A stretch of 64,000 bases of DNA from Taklimakanibacter lacteus (GCA_003576695.1 QOZQ01000001.1:124001-188000); one strand, 5' to 3'; positions 1 to 8,892 are shown, counted from the stretch's first letter. Translations and numbers: made by a program. The notes: a model not told the origin generated them from the letters alone.

Positions 1-657
1 ATCCTGGTGGGCGGCATTGCGGGCCTCGTCAACGGCATCATCATCACCCGCTTCGGCGTGCCGCCGCTGATCGCGACGCTGGCGACGCTGGCGCTCTATC
101 GCGGCCTCGCCGAAGGCATCAGCCAGGCGCGCTCGGTCCGCGGCTATCCCGACTGGTTCTTCACTTTGGGCCAGGGCGAGGTCCTGGGCGTGCCGACGCA
201 ATTGTGGATATTCGGCCTGCTGGCCCTCATCGCCGCCGTCATTCTCGGCCTTTCGACCTTCGGGCGCGCCACTTACGCGATCGGCTCCAATGCGGTGGCA
301 TCGCGCTTCTCAGGCCTCAGCGTCGATCGCACGCTCCTCCTTATATATATGGCCTCAGGGCTCATAGCGGGTCTCGCCGCGGTGATCTTCGTGTCGCGCG
401 TCTCGACAACGCGTTCCGACATGGGCACCGGGCTCGAGCTCGACGTCATCACCGCCGTCGTCCTCGGCGGCACCAGCATCTTCGGCGGGCGCGGCACCAT
501 CATCGGCACGTTGCTCGGCCTCGTCCTGATGCAGGCGCTGAAGAACGGGCTGGCGCTTGCGGGCGTCAAGGGCGACGGCACCATCGTGGTGATCGGCGCC
601 GTCCTCATCGGCACGATCCTCATCAGCAATATCTTTCGCAAGGATGCAGACGGTTGA
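1..657 (+). CDS. Sugar ABC transporter permease (RhaP/RhaQ-like), 5' truncated
   Basis: The reading frame is open from base 1 and ends in TGA at 655-657, so 218 C-terminal residues are visible and the start lies outside the window. The protein is hydrophobic with several membrane segments and carries the RbsC/BPD_transp_2 family patch GGTSIFGGRGTIIGT, which is the cytoplasmic coupling region of ribose-type importers. It would form the inner-membrane channel for the sugar delivered by the binding protein encoded 73 bases downstream. Because rhaS, rhaD and rhaI follow, L-rhamnose is the likely substrate. Which of the two Rhizobium permeases (RhaP or RhaQ) it matches cannot be decided from the fragment. 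Confidence 0.88.
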   Translation: MLVGGIAGLVNGIIITRFGVPPLIATLATLALYRGLAEGISQARSVRGYPDWFFTLGQGEVLGVPTQLWIFGLLALIAAVILGLSTFGRATYAIGSNAVASRFSGLSVDRTLLLIYMASGLIAGLAAVIFVSRVSTTRSDMGTGLELDVITAVVLGGTSIFGGRGTIIGTLLGLVLMQALKNGLALAGVKGDGTIVVIGAVLIGTILISNIFRKDADG

Positions 658-730
658 ACAAAAGGGAGGTCCGGATCTTCTTGGCCGTCAGCATAATCAA
701 GGTCCGGATGTGAAGCGCAAGGAGCATGAA

Positions 731-1837
731 ATGATACGCAAAACATTGGTTGCTGCCGCTGCCCTCGCCGCCATGGCGGGGAGCGCCTTTGCCGCCTCGG
801 CCTGGACCGGGGGAGACGATCTGCCGACCAACCCGCTTGCCTGCGACGGAACACCTGGTGCCGCCGTGGCCAAGCCCTATGACGGCGGCGAGCCGACGGG
901 CGCGCCTGACCGCAAGGGCAAGAAGATCACCGTCGTCGATGTGCCGAAGCTCATCGGCATCGGCTATTTCAACGCGACGTCGAAGGGCATTGCGGACGCG
1001 GCCATGGAGCTCGGCAATGTCGAGGCCAAGACCGACGGCCCGACGCAGGCCAATATCGACCAGCAGATCACCTTCATCGACAACTACATCACCAGCGGCG
1101 TCGACGGCATATTGTTCGCCGCCAATGACCCGGTGGCGATCGCGCCGGTCCTGAAGAAGGCGCTGTCCAAGGGCATCAATGTCGTGGGCTATGACGCCAA
1201 TTCGCAGCCCGATGCGCGCCAGTGGTTCGTCAACCAGGCCGAGTTCAACGGCATCGCCAAGGCGCTGATCGACAATATGGCCAAGGAAATCGGCGAGGAG
1301 AGCGCCTTCGCCATCGTCACCTCGACCTTCACCACGCCCAACCAAGCACGCTGGATCGCCGAGATGGCGGCCTATGCGGAGAAATGCCATCCCAAGATGA
1401 AGTGGCTGGAGACGGTGGAAGCGCAGGAGGACAACGTGCTCTCCTTCAACCAGGCCACGACCCTCATCAACAAATATGGCGATGAGCTCAAGGGCATCTT
1501 CGGCATGACGAGCGTCGCCACGCCGGCTTCGGCGGAAGCGGTGACCCAGGCCAGCAAATGCGGCACGATCGCCGTCGTCGGCCTCGCCACGCCCAATGCG
1601 ATGAAGCCTTATGTGGAGAAGGACTGCGTCAAGTCGGTGGTGCTGTGGAACCCGGTCGACCTCGGCTACGCCGCCATGCATGTGCTGCGCGCGGTCGCCG
1701 ATGGCGACCTGAAGGCCGGCGCCACCTCGGTCAAGGCCGGCAAGCTCGGCGAGCTCCAGGTCATCAACGGCTCGGAGATCCTGCTCGGCGCGCCCTTCGT
1801 CTTCTCGAAGGAGAATATCGGTCAGTTCGACTTCTAG
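731..1837 (+). CDS. rhaS: Rhamnose ABC transporter periplasmic binding protein
   Basis: A 368-residue periplasmic binding protein of the ribose/AI-2 (PBP1, Peripla_BP_4) type. The start at 731 gives a clean Sec signal peptide (MIRKTLVAAAALAAMAG, cleavage near SAFA-AS). Longer in-frame starts upstream would add a charged non-signal leader and are rejected. The family patches DGILFAANDPVAIAP and GIFGMTSVATPASAEAV belong to the ligand-binding hinge domains. The permease gene ends 73 bases upstream and the rhamnose enzymes lie downstream. RhaS identity is inferred from this context plus the family. An autoinducer-2 or other deoxysugar binder is the main alternative. Confidence 0.85.
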   Translation: MIRKTLVAAAALAAMAGSAFAASAWTGGDDLPTNPLACDGTPGAAVAKPYDGGEPTGAPDRKGKKITVVDVPKLIGIGYFNATSKGIADAAMELGNVEAKTDGPTQANIDQQITFIDNYITSGVDGILFAANDPVAIAPVLKKALSKGINVVGYDANSQPDARQWFVNQAEFNGIAKALIDNMAKEIGEESAFAIVTSTFTTPNQARWIAEMAAYAEKCHPKMKWLETVEAQEDNVLSFNQATTLINKYGDELKGIFGMTSVATPASAEAVTQASKCGTIAVVGLATPNAMKPYVEKDCVKSVVLWNPVDLGYAAMHVLRAVADGDLKAGATSVKAGKLGELQVINGSEILLGAPFVFSKENIGQFDF

Positions 1838-1861
1838 GGAACCGAGCTCTCTCCGGTGTTT

Positions 1862-1984
1862 CCCCTCTCCCGTTGCGTAGCAATGGGAGAGGGTGCCCGA
1901 CCTTGCTCCGCCGAAGCGGAAGTTTTCTGCTTTGCAGGAGCGTAAACTTCGGGCTTCGCGAAGGCGAGCAGCGTGGGTGAGGGC
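1862..1984. repeat. Intergenic palindromic repeat between rhaS and rhaD
   Basis: The gap between rhaS and rhaD contains CCCTCTCCC at 1863-1871 paired with GGGAGAGGG at 1885-1893, followed by further GC-rich palindromic sequence ending in the GGGTGAGGGC patch near 1976-1984. The same CCCTCTCCC/GGGAGAGGG core recurs at 4120, 6681, 56240, 56430, 59449 and (as CCTTCTCCC) 59578. It is therefore a dispersed REP/BIME-like element. It could stabilise the rhaS message or reduce read-through into rhaD. Confidence 0.75.
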
Positions 1985-2010
1985 AATTCAGCATGAAAGG
2001 TCAGTGATCC

Positions 2011-4098
2011 ATGACGACATCCGCCATTCCCGATCTGTGGGACGACAAGGTTGCCGCTTCGCTCAGCGAGCCGGGGCTTTTGCTCTATCGCTCGAACCTG
2101 TTGGGCAGCGATCTCAGGATCACCAATTTCGGCGGCGGCAATACATCGGCCAAGGTCAGGATGACCGATCCCCTGACCCGCAAGGAAGAAACGGTTCTGT
2201 GGGTGAAGGGCTCGGGCGGCGATCTCGGCTCCATGAAGCTCGATGGCTTCTCGACACTCTATCTCGACAAGCTCCATGCCCTGAAAAACCTCTATCGCGG
2301 CATCGCCCATGAAGACGAGATGGTCGACTACCTGCCGCATTGCACCTTCAACCTCAACCCGCGCGCGGCCTCGATCGACACGCCGCTGCATGGCTTCGTT
2401 CCGGCATTGCATGTCGATCACATGCATGCCGATGCGGTGATCGCCATCGCCGCGGCGAAGGACTCCGAGAAGCTGACCAGGGACGTCTTCGGCGATGAGA
2501 TGGGCTATCTGCCCTGGCAAAGGCCGGGCTTCGATCTTGGCCTCAAGCTCGGCGAGATGGCCGAGAAGAACCCGCATTTCGTCGGTGTCGTGCTCGGCGC
2601 CCATGGGCTCTTCACCTGGGGCGGGACCGCCAAGGAGTCCTACCAGACCACTTTGCGCATCATCAACAAGGCGGCCCAATGGCTGGAAGAGCATCGCGCC
2701 AGGCCCGCCTTCAAGGGCCATCGCTTCGACAGCCTCGATGCCAGGTCGCGGGCTGAAACAGCCAAGCGCCTGATGCCCGAGATCCGCGGCCGCATCTCCA
2801 GGGACGAGCGCAAGATCGGTCATTTCACCGATGCGCCGGAAGTGCTCGACTTCGTCAACAGCAATGCGCTCGATGCGCTGGCGCCGCTCGGCACGTCCTG
2901 TCCCGATCATTTCCTGCGCACCAAGATCAGGCCGCTGGTTCTGCCCTTCGATCCCAGGACGAACAACCTCGATGACGTGATTGCCGGCCTCGACGGCACG
3001 CTTGCCGACTATCGCCAGGACTATGCCGCTTATTATGAGCGCTCGAAGCATCCGAACTCGCCCAGGATGCGCGATGCCAATGCCGTCATCTATCTGGTGC
3101 CGGGCGTCGGCATGATCTCCTTCGCCAAGGACAAGGCGACGGCCCGCATCGCGTCGGAATTCTATGTGAATGCGATCAATGTCATGCGCGGCGCTTCGGG
3201 CGTGTCTGACTATGCCGGATTGCCGGAGCAGGAGGCCTTCAATATCGAATACTGGCTGCTGGAGGAGGCGAAGCTGCAGCGCATGCCGAAACCGAAGAGC
3301 CTTGCCGGACGCATCGGCTTCGTCACCGGCGGGGCGGGGGGCATCGGCCAGGCGATCGCGCATCGCCTGCTTGCCGATGGCGCCTGCGTCGTCTTCGCGG
3401 ATATCGACGAGGCGGCGCTCAAAGCGACGGTCGAAGGCTTCGGCGCGCACTTCGGCAAGGACCAGGTGCAAGGGGTCCTGCTTGACGTCACAAAGGAGGA
3501 TGCCGTCATCGCCGCGATGGGCGACACGGTATTGCGCTTCGGCGGCATCGATATCGTGGTCAACAATGCCGGCATTTCGTCCGCCGCGCCGGTCGAGGAC
3601 ACGAGCCTCGATCTGTGGAACAAGAACATGTCGATCCTCGGCACCGGTTATTTCCTGGTGGCGCGCGAAGGCTACCGGCTCATGAAGAAGCAGGGGCTCG
3701 GCGGGTCGATGGTATTCATCGGCTCGAAGAACGCCATTGCGGCATCCGCCGGCGCTTCCGCCTATTGCACGGCCAAGGCGGCGGAAGTGCATCTCGCCCG
3801 CTGCATGGCCTTGGAGGGGGCGCCGCTCGGCATCAGGGTGAATGTCGTCAATCCGGATGCCGTCCTGCGCGGCTCCAAGATCTGGCAGGGCGAATGGCGC
3901 CAGCAACGGGCGCAATCCAACAAGATCAAGGAGGAGGAGCTCGAAGAGTTCTACCGCAAGCGCTCGCTGCTGCAGCGCTCGGTGTATCCTGAGGATATCG
4001 CCGAAGCGGCCTATTTCTTCGCCTCTGATCTTTCGGCCAAGTCGACCGGCAATTTCCTCAATGTCGATGCCGGCAATGCCACGAGCTTCACAAGATGA
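2011..4098 (+). CDS. rhaD: Bifunctional rhamnulose-1-phosphate aldolase / short-chain dehydrogenase
   Basis: A 695-residue fusion. Residues 1 to about 425 are a class II aldolase/adducin domain, with FGGGNTSAK for phosphate binding and the histidine patches VDHMHADAVI and LGAHGLFTWG for the metal. From about residue 431 an SDR domain starts, with the NAD loop VTGGAGGIGQ, the NNAGIS patch and the catalytic YCTAK. In Rhizobium the homologous protein cleaves L-rhamnulose-1-phosphate to dihydroxyacetone phosphate and L-lactaldehyde, and the dehydrogenase half is thought to oxidise the lactaldehyde. Both halves keep their key residues. It lies between rhaS and rhaI on the same strand, consistent with one catabolic transcript. 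Confidence 0.92.
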   Translation: MTTSAIPDLWDDKVAASLSEPGLLLYRSNLLGSDLRITNFGGGNTSAKVRMTDPLTRKEETVLWVKGSGGDLGSMKLDGFSTLYLDKLHALKNLYRGIAHEDEMVDYLPHCTFNLNPRAASIDTPLHGFVPALHVDHMHADAVIAIAAAKDSEKLTRDVFGDEMGYLPWQRPGFDLGLKLGEMAEKNPHFVGVVLGAHGLFTWGGTAKESYQTTLRIINKAAQWLEEHRARPAFKGHRFDSLDARSRAETAKRLMPEIRGRISRDERKIGHFTDAPEVLDFVNSNALDALAPLGTSCPDHFLRTKIRPLVLPFDPRTNNLDDVIAGLDGTLADYRQDYAAYYERSKHPNSPRMRDANAVIYLVPGVGMISFAKDKATARIASEFYVNAINVMRGASGVSDYAGLPEQEAFNIEYWLLEEAKLQRMPKPKSLAGRIGFVTGGAGGIGQAIAHRLLADGACVVFADIDEAALKATVEGFGAHFGKDQVQGVLLDVTKEDAVIAAMGDTVLRFGGIDIVVNNAGISSAAPVEDTSLDLWNKNMSILGTGYFLVAREGYRLMKKQGLGGSMVFIGSKNAIAASAGASAYCTAKAAEVHLARCMALEGAPLGIRVNVVNPDAVLRGSKIWQGEWRQQRAQSNKIKEEELEEFYRKRSLLQRSVYPEDIAEAAYFFASDLSAKSTGNFLNVDAGNATSFTR

Positions 4099-4119
4099 GG
4101 GGACGAACAGCTGCGCGTA

Positions 4120-4153
4120 TTACCCTCTCCCCGCTGAAGCGAGGAGAGGGTAA
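4120..4153. repeat. Palindromic repeat / hairpin between rhaD and rhaI
   Basis: An 11-base perfect stem, TTACCCTCTCC at 4120-4130 with GGAGAGGGTAA at 4143-4153, and a 12-base loop. It belongs to the same dispersed family as the repeat at 1862. The right arm contains the GGAGAGGG that would serve as ribosome binding site for the first rhaI start at 4160, so the folded RNA could mask it. Confidence 0.75.
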
Positions 4154-4159
4154 GAAGGA

Positions 4160-5461
4160 ATGCCACCTATGACCTTCTCCATCTCCGCCGATTTCATCGC
4201 AGAAGCGAACCGAAAGGCCGAGGCGCATCTCGCCGAGGACTATGCCGCGCTCGGACGCCAGCTCGCGCGGCGCGGCATCGACATCGAGAAGATGACGCAA
4301 CGGGCCATGGATTATGCCGTCGCGGTGCCGACCTGGGGGGTGGGCACCGGCGGCACGCGCTTTGCGCGCTTTCCGGGGCCCGGAGAACCGCGCAATGTCT
4401 TCGACAAGCTCGATGATTGCGGCGTCATCCACCAGCTCACCCGCACGACGCCCACGGTCTCACCGCATATTCCCTGGGACAAGGTCTCCGACTACAGCGC
4501 GCTGCGCCAGAAGGCGGCCTCGCATGATCTCGCCTTCGACGCGGTGAATTCCAACAGCTTCCAGGATGCCGCCCAGCAGAAGCTCTCCTACAAGTTCGGC
4601 TCCCTCACCCATGCCGACGCGGCGACGCGGGCGCAGGCGGTCGAGCACAATCTCGAATGCATCGAGATCGGCCGCAAGCTCGGCTCCACCGCGCTCACGG
4701 TGTGGATCGCCGACGGTTCCAATTTCCCCGGCCAGTCCAATCTCAATGCCGCCTTCGACCGCTATATGGAGTCGCTCAGGGCCATCTATGCCGAACTGCC
4801 GAAGGACTGGTTCGTCTTCCTCGAGCACAAGCTCTATGAGCCGGCCTTCTATTCGACGGTCATCTCCGACTGGGGCTCGAGCTTCATGGCGGCATCCGAG
4901 CTCGGCCCCAAGGCCAGATGCCTGGTCGATCTCGGCCATCATGCGCCCAATACCAATATCGAGCAGATCGTCGCCCGCCTCATAAGGGCGCAGAAGCTCG
5001 CCGGCTTCCATTTCAACGATTCCAAATACGGCGACGACGATCTCGATTCGGGCTCGGTCGATCCCTTCCGGCTGTTCCTCATCTTCAATGAGCTGGTGGA
5101 CGCCGAATTGCGCCAGGCCCCGGGTTTCAGCCCCGCCTATATGATCGACCAGTCGCACAATGTCACCGATCCGATCGAAAGCCTGATGCAGTCGGCGACG
5201 GAAATCCTGCGCGCCTATGTGCAGGCTTCGCTCATCGACCGCGCTGCGCTCGCGGCAGCCCAGGCCGAAAGCGACGTGCTGGGCGGGCATCTTCTCGTCA
5301 AGCAGGCCTTCACGACCGATGTCTCACCGATCCTCGCCGAAGCGCGGCGGCGCAAGGGCGGCGCCATCGATCCGATCGCGATTTATCGCGCTTCGTCCTA
5401 CCGCCGGCACAAGGCGAAGGAGCGGCCACCCGCGGCGGGAACGTCGGCCGGCATTGTTTGA
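4160..5461 (+). CDS. rhaI: L-rhamnose isomerase, Rhizobium-type
   Basis: A 433-residue TIM-barrel sugar isomerase of the L-rhamnose catabolism isomerase family found next to bifunctional RhaD in rhizobia. It converts L-rhamnose to L-rhamnulose. Probable metal ligands are seen in order in FLEHKLYEP, LVDLGHHAPNTN and FHFNDSKYGDDD. Two starts are possible. ATG 4160 has GGAGAGGG nine bases upstream, but that site lies in a hairpin arm. ATG 4169 has AGAAGGA nine bases upstream and gives a protein three residues shorter. It lies 61 bases after rhaD, separated only by the repeat. No kinase (rhaK) or mutarotase (rhaU) is in the window. They may lie upstream of base 1. Confidence 0.9.
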   Translation: MPPMTFSISADFIAEANRKAEAHLAEDYAALGRQLARRGIDIEKMTQRAMDYAVAVPTWGVGTGGTRFARFPGPGEPRNVFDKLDDCGVIHQLTRTTPTVSPHIPWDKVSDYSALRQKAASHDLAFDAVNSNSFQDAAQQKLSYKFGSLTHADAATRAQAVEHNLECIEIGRKLGSTALTVWIADGSNFPGQSNLNAAFDRYMESLRAIYAELPKDWFVFLEHKLYEPAFYSTVISDWGSSFMAASELGPKARCLVDLGHHAPNTNIEQIVARLIRAQKLAGFHFNDSKYGDDDLDSGSVDPFRLFLIFNELVDAELRQAPGFSPAYMIDQSHNVTDPIESLMQSATEILRAYVQASLIDRAALAAAQAESDVLGGHLLVKQAFTTDVSPILAEARRRKGGAIDPIAIYRASSYRRHKAKERPPAAGTSAGIV

Positions 5462-5509
5462 GTCCGTTCCCGAAATGCTCTAAGCCCTTTCGCCAGACAT
5501 ATTGTTTGC

Positions 5510-5554
5510 GCATGATTTTTCCGGAAAACCGGTACCCACTTTTCCGGATCATGC
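5510..5554. repeat. Rhizobiales-type intergenic palindrome (GCATGAT...ATCATGC)
   Basis: A 45-base element bounded by GCATGAT (5510-5516) and ATCATGC (5548-5554), with inner arms TTTTTCCGGAAAA and ACTTTTCCGG. A near-identical copy and a half copy occur at 13664-13761. This is the short extragenic palindrome common in Hyphomicrobiales genomes. An open frame for the next gene runs through it, which is why the gene start was placed downstream at 5568. Confidence 0.8.
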
Positions 5555-5567
5555 TTTTGAGGGCAAG

Positions 5568-6674
5568 ATGAGCAGCAAGGACATTACCAGCTTCTTCCGG
5601 TTCGAGCCGGTGGGCAAAAGGATCGAGGAGCTGGAGACGCCGGTTCCGGTCATCGACATCGATGTGGTGGACCGCAATCTCAAGCGCTGGCAGGCGCGCT
5701 GCGACGAGATCGGCATCGCCAACCGCCCGCATATCAAGACGCACAAGCTGGCGGCGCTGGCCAAATACCAGATGGCGCTCGGCGCCAAGGGCATCACCGT
5801 GCAGAAGCTCGGCGAGGCGGAAGTCATGGCGGATGCCGGCATCAGCGACATGCTGCTCACCTTCAATGTGGTGGGAGCGCCCAAGCTCAGGCGCCTGGCC
5901 GAACTCGCCAGGCGTACCGGCATCTCGGTCGTCGCCGACAATGAGGCCGTCATCGAAGGCCTGGGCCAGGCCGGCATCGCCGCCGGGCGCGACATAAGCG
6001 TGCTGGTCGAGTGCGATACCGGCGGCAAGCGCAACGGCGTGCAGTCGCCTGAAGCCGCCGCCGGCCTCGCCAGGGTGGTCGACAAGACCAGGGGCGTCAC
6101 CTATGGCGGCCTCATGACTTACGCGGCGCCTGGAACCCGCCTGGCGGCGAAAGCCTTCCTGACCGAGGCGCGCGATCTGGCGGGCAAGGCCGGGCTCGAG
6201 ACCGCCGTCGTCTCGACCGGCGGATCGCCCGATATGTGGAGCAAGGAAGGGCTCGAAGTCGCGACCGAATACCGCGCCGGGACCTACATCTATTTCGACC
6301 GCTCGCTCGCCGAGCGCGGCACCTGCTCATACGATGATTGCGCTCTCCATGTCCTCGCCACGGTGGTGAGCCGGCCCACCGATGAACGCGCCCTCATCGA
6401 TGCGGGCAGCAAAACGCTGACCAGCGACCTCCTGGGCCTCAAGGGCTATGGCGTCGTGACCGGGCTCGACAAGGCGCAGATCTACAATATGAGCGAGGAG
6501 CACGGCTTCCTCGATATTTCGGGCCTCGCGCAAAAGCCCAAGGTCGGCGATCTGGTGCAGATCACGCCCAACCATGTCTGCCCGGTGACCAATCTCTTCG
6601 ACCGCGTGGTTTTCGTGCGCGGCAATGACGTGCTGGGCGCCGTCAAGGTCGATGCGCGCGGAATGGTGCAGTAG
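5568..6674 (+). CDS. D-threonine aldolase / D-serine deaminase-like PLP enzyme
   Basis: A 368-residue fold-type III PLP enzyme of the DSD1/low-specificity D-threonine aldolase family. The N-terminal alanine-racemase-like barrel carries RPHIKTHK, whose first lysine is the expected PLP Schiff-base residue. The C-terminal domain carries HGFLDIS and the PNHVCP metal-binding motif. Start 5568 was chosen because everything upstream in frame is a palindromic repeat. The reaction is probably aldol cleavage or deamination of a D-hydroxy amino acid. The exact substrate is not evident. It lies 106 bases after rhaI, so co-transcription is possible, but no role in rhamnose use is obvious. Confidence 0.8.
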   Translation: MSSKDITSFFRFEPVGKRIEELETPVPVIDIDVVDRNLKRWQARCDEIGIANRPHIKTHKLAALAKYQMALGAKGITVQKLGEAEVMADAGISDMLLTFNVVGAPKLRRLAELARRTGISVVADNEAVIEGLGQAGIAAGRDISVLVECDTGGKRNGVQSPEAAAGLARVVDKTRGVTYGGLMTYAAPGTRLAAKAFLTEARDLAGKAGLETAVVSTGGSPDMWSKEGLEVATEYRAGTYIYFDRSLAERGTCSYDDCALHVLATVVSRPTDERALIDAGSKTLTSDLLGLKGYGVVTGLDKAQIYNMSEEHGFLDISGLAQKPKVGDLVQITPNHVCPVTNLFDRVVFVRGNDVLGAVKVDARGMVQ

Positions 6675-6680
6675 ATGAAT

Positions 6681-6703
6681 CCCCTCTCCCTGGGGGAGAG
6701 GGG
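6681..6703. terminator. Perfect hairpin between convergent genes
   Basis: CCCCTCTCCC (6681-6690), a 3-base TGG loop and GGGAGAGGGG (6694-6703) form a perfect 10-base stem between the converging genes ending at 6674 and 6710. There is no T-tract on either side. It shares its core with the dispersed repeats, so it is both a repeat copy and a plausible bidirectional transcription barrier. Confidence 0.6.
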
Positions 6704-6709
6704 ATATGA

Positions 6710-7474
6710 TCAGATGCCCTTGAGCACCGTGTCGATGAAGGGCAGGAAACCTGCCGTAGCGCCGGCATCGACCGGCAGGCTCACACCGGTGATGCCGCTC
6801 GAGAGCGGGGAGGCGAGGAAGAGCACGGCATTGGCGACTTCCTCCGGCGTGACCAGACGCTGCAAAGGATAGAGCCGGGTGACACGCGGCAGGAGCTGCG
6901 GCTCGGCCTCAAGCCGGTGATCCCAGGCATGGGTGCGGGTCGAGCCGGGGCAGACGCTGTTCGAGCGAATGCCATGCGCGCCATATTCGACCGCAATGGC
7001 GCGCGAGAAGCCCTCAATGCCCGCCTTTGCCGCGGCATAGACGGGATTGCCGAAATGCAGGATGGCATTCACCGAGCTGATGAAGACGATGCTGCCGACC
7101 TTGCGCTCGACCATGGCGGGAAGCAGACCCTGGGTAAAGTGCATCACGCCGTTGAGATTGAGCTGCAACTCGCGGTCGATCACCTCGGGCGTCACGTCCT
7201 CCATCAGCTCGGCGCGGGTCCAGCCGGCATTGTTGATGAGGCAGTCAGGCGCCCCGAAACTGGACAGGATGTCTTCCACCGCCTTGCTGATCGATCGCGG
7301 GTTGAGCAGGTCGAACACTTCGAGATGGTCGGGTGCGATCGGCTCATCTGTCCTGGCGTTCCTGTCGCAGGCGATGACGACGGCGCCCTCAGCCTTGAAG
7401 GCCGCGACAAGGGCCGAGCCGATGCCGCCGCCCGCCCCCGTGATGATGACCTTCTTGCCCTTAAGTCCTGTCAT
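6710..7474 (-). CDS. Short-chain dehydrogenase/reductase (SDR)
   Basis: A 254-residue classical SDR. The NAD(P) loop ITGAGGGIGSA lies at about residues 10-20, INNAGW follows, a serine lies in FISSVNA, and the catalytic YAAAK is present. The C-terminal VDAGATAGFLP patch is also typical. The start at 7474 places the first beta strand right after MTGLKGKK. An upstream in-frame start would add 31 residues with no SDR similarity. It is convergent with the D-threonine-aldolase-like gene and divergent from the binding-protein gene at 7611. A sugar or polyol dehydrogenase is the best guess. The substrate is unknown. Confidence 0.8.
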   Translation of the reverse strand: MTGLKGKKVIITGAGGGIGSALVAAFKAEGAVVIACDRNARTDEPIAPDHLEVFDLLNPRSISKAVEDILSSFGAPDCLINNAGWTRAELMEDVTPEVIDRELQLNLNGVMHFTQGLLPAMVERKVGSIVFISSVNAILHFGNPVYAAAKAGIEGFSRAIAVEYGAHGIRSNSVCPGSTRTHAWDHRLEAEPQLLPRVTRLYPLQRLVTPEEVANAVLFLASPLSSGITGVSLPVDAGATAGFLPFIDTVLKGI

Positions 7475-7610
7475 GGTTACCGGCTGGCTCCCTGTACCTG
7501 CTTGTTTTCGCTCGCTCATCCCAGTATGTAGCAGAAACCATGTCGGGAGCGATGACAACCCGCTCAAAGGCGCGGGCCAAAATCAAGAGTTCCAGCCGGG
7601 AGGACATATA

Positions 7611-8840
7611 ATGGGCCGGTATTTGCGGGGCATCCTCGCGGTCGGGCTCGGTTTCCTTGCCCTGTCAGGCCCTGCTTTCGCCGGCACCGTCAAGGTCATC
7701 GTCGCCGATTACAGCATCAGGACGGCGGCCTATTTCGCGGAGGCCGAAAAAGCCTTCGAGGCCGCCAATCCCGGCACCGACATAAGCATCGAGGTGGTGC
7801 CCTGGGACACGCTCGGGCAGAGGCTTGCCTCCGACATCGCCGCCGGCACCAATCCGGACATCGCCGTTGCCGGCACGCTCTGGCTTGTCGATTTCGTGAA
7901 GCGGGATGTGGTCGAGCCGCTCGACGGCTTCATCGACGACCAGTTCAGACGCCGGTTCGTCGAGCCCTTCCTGTCGGCCGCGGCCATGGACGGCAAGATC
8001 TATGGGCTGCCGATCGCCGCTTCGGCGCGCGCCCTGTTCTACAACAAGGAGCTTTTCGCCAAGGCCGGCATCGCCGAGGCGCCGAAGACCTGGGACGAAC
8101 TCAAGGCCGCGGCGCAGAAGATATCGGCGCCGGGGGCCGAGATCTATGGCTATGGCCTGCAGGGCAAGGGCAGCGAGGCCGACATCTATTATTATTACGC
8201 GATGTGGTCGCAGGGCGTCGAAGTCCTCGACGAGAACGGCAAGTCGGCGCTGTCGAGCGACGGCGCTGCCGCCGCGGCGAAGATCTATGCCGAGCTGATC
8301 ACCAAAGGCGCCACCCAGCCCGGCGTCACCGGCTATGCGCGCGAGGATGTCGAGAAGCTGTTCAAGCAGGGCCGGATCGGCATGATGATGTCAGGTCCGG
8401 CGCTGGCAGACGCAATGAGCAGGGAAGCGCCCGATGTCGGCTACGGCATCGCCCCGATTCCGGCAGGCCCCACGGGCGCCAGAGGCACCTATGGCGTGAC
8501 CGACTCGATCATCATGTTCAAGAACTCCGAGGCCAAGGAGGAAGCCTGGAAGTTCCTCGACTATCTCTTCACCACCGGCATGCGCGCCAAGTTCAACCAG
8601 GATGAAGGCTTCCTGCCGGTGATCAAGGAAGAGGCGCAGCTCGACTACAATGTGAACAACGCCGATCGCAAGGCCTTCATCGAGCTCATGCCTTCGGCCC
8701 ATTTCACACCGCTCATCGCGCGCTGGGACGAAGTGGCGGAGACGACGGTCACCGCGCTGCAGAAGATCTATCTCGGCGCCGATCCCGACGCGGTGCTGAA
8801 AGCGACAGCCGAGCAGATCAACGGCATCCTCGCCAAGTAG
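7611..8840 (+). CDS. Extracellular solute-binding protein family 1 (sugar type), orphan
   Basis: A 409-residue periplasmic binding protein. ATG 7611 follows GGGAGGA at 7598-7604 and opens a Sec signal peptide (RGILAVGLGFLALSGPAFA, then GTVK). The mature part has the family 1 signatures AAGTNPDIAVAGTLW and GYGIAPIPAGPTGARGTYG. Such proteins feed sugars or glycerol-like solutes to MalFGK-type importers. No permease or ATPase gene adjoins it, which is odd for this family. RidA and MlrC genes follow. It may work with a transporter encoded elsewhere. The substrate is unknown. Confidence 0.82.
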   Translation: MGRYLRGILAVGLGFLALSGPAFAGTVKVIVADYSIRTAAYFAEAEKAFEAANPGTDISIEVVPWDTLGQRLASDIAAGTNPDIAVAGTLWLVDFVKRDVVEPLDGFIDDQFRRRFVEPFLSAAAMDGKIYGLPIAASARALFYNKELFAKAGIAEAPKTWDELKAAAQKISAPGAEIYGYGLQGKGSEADIYYYYAMWSQGVEVLDENGKSALSSDGAAAAAKIYAELITKGATQPGVTGYAREDVEKLFKQGRIGMMMSGPALADAMSREAPDVGYGIAPIPAGPTGARGTYGVTDSIIMFKNSEAKEEAWKFLDYLFTTGMRAKFNQDEGFLPVIKEEAQLDYNVNNADRKAFIELMPSAHFTPLIARWDEVAETTVTALQKIYLGADPDAVLKATAEQINGILAK

Positions 8841-8864
8841 GCGCGTGTTCCAACGCCGATCGAG

Positions 8865-8892
8865 TTCCGCTGCACCGGACATTCCAGCGGAA
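8865..8892 (+). terminator. Inverted repeat downstream of the orphan binding protein
   Basis: TTCCGCTG (8865-8872) and CAGCGGAA (8885-8892) form an 8-base stem with a 12-base loop, 25 bases after the binding-protein stop codon. There is no T-run. It could end or attenuate transcription before the RidA gene. It may equally be a repeat remnant. Confidence 0.35.

Noticed and set aside
1834-3915. Long open frame of 693 codons on the minus strand opposite rhaD
   Set aside because: It is antisense to a clear two-domain enzyme, has no family similarity and a composition typical of the shadow of a GC-rich gene.
5502-5567. Upstream start of the D-threonine-aldolase-like gene
   Set aside because: The extra 22 codons are encoded by the intergenic palindrome that recurs at 13718-13761.
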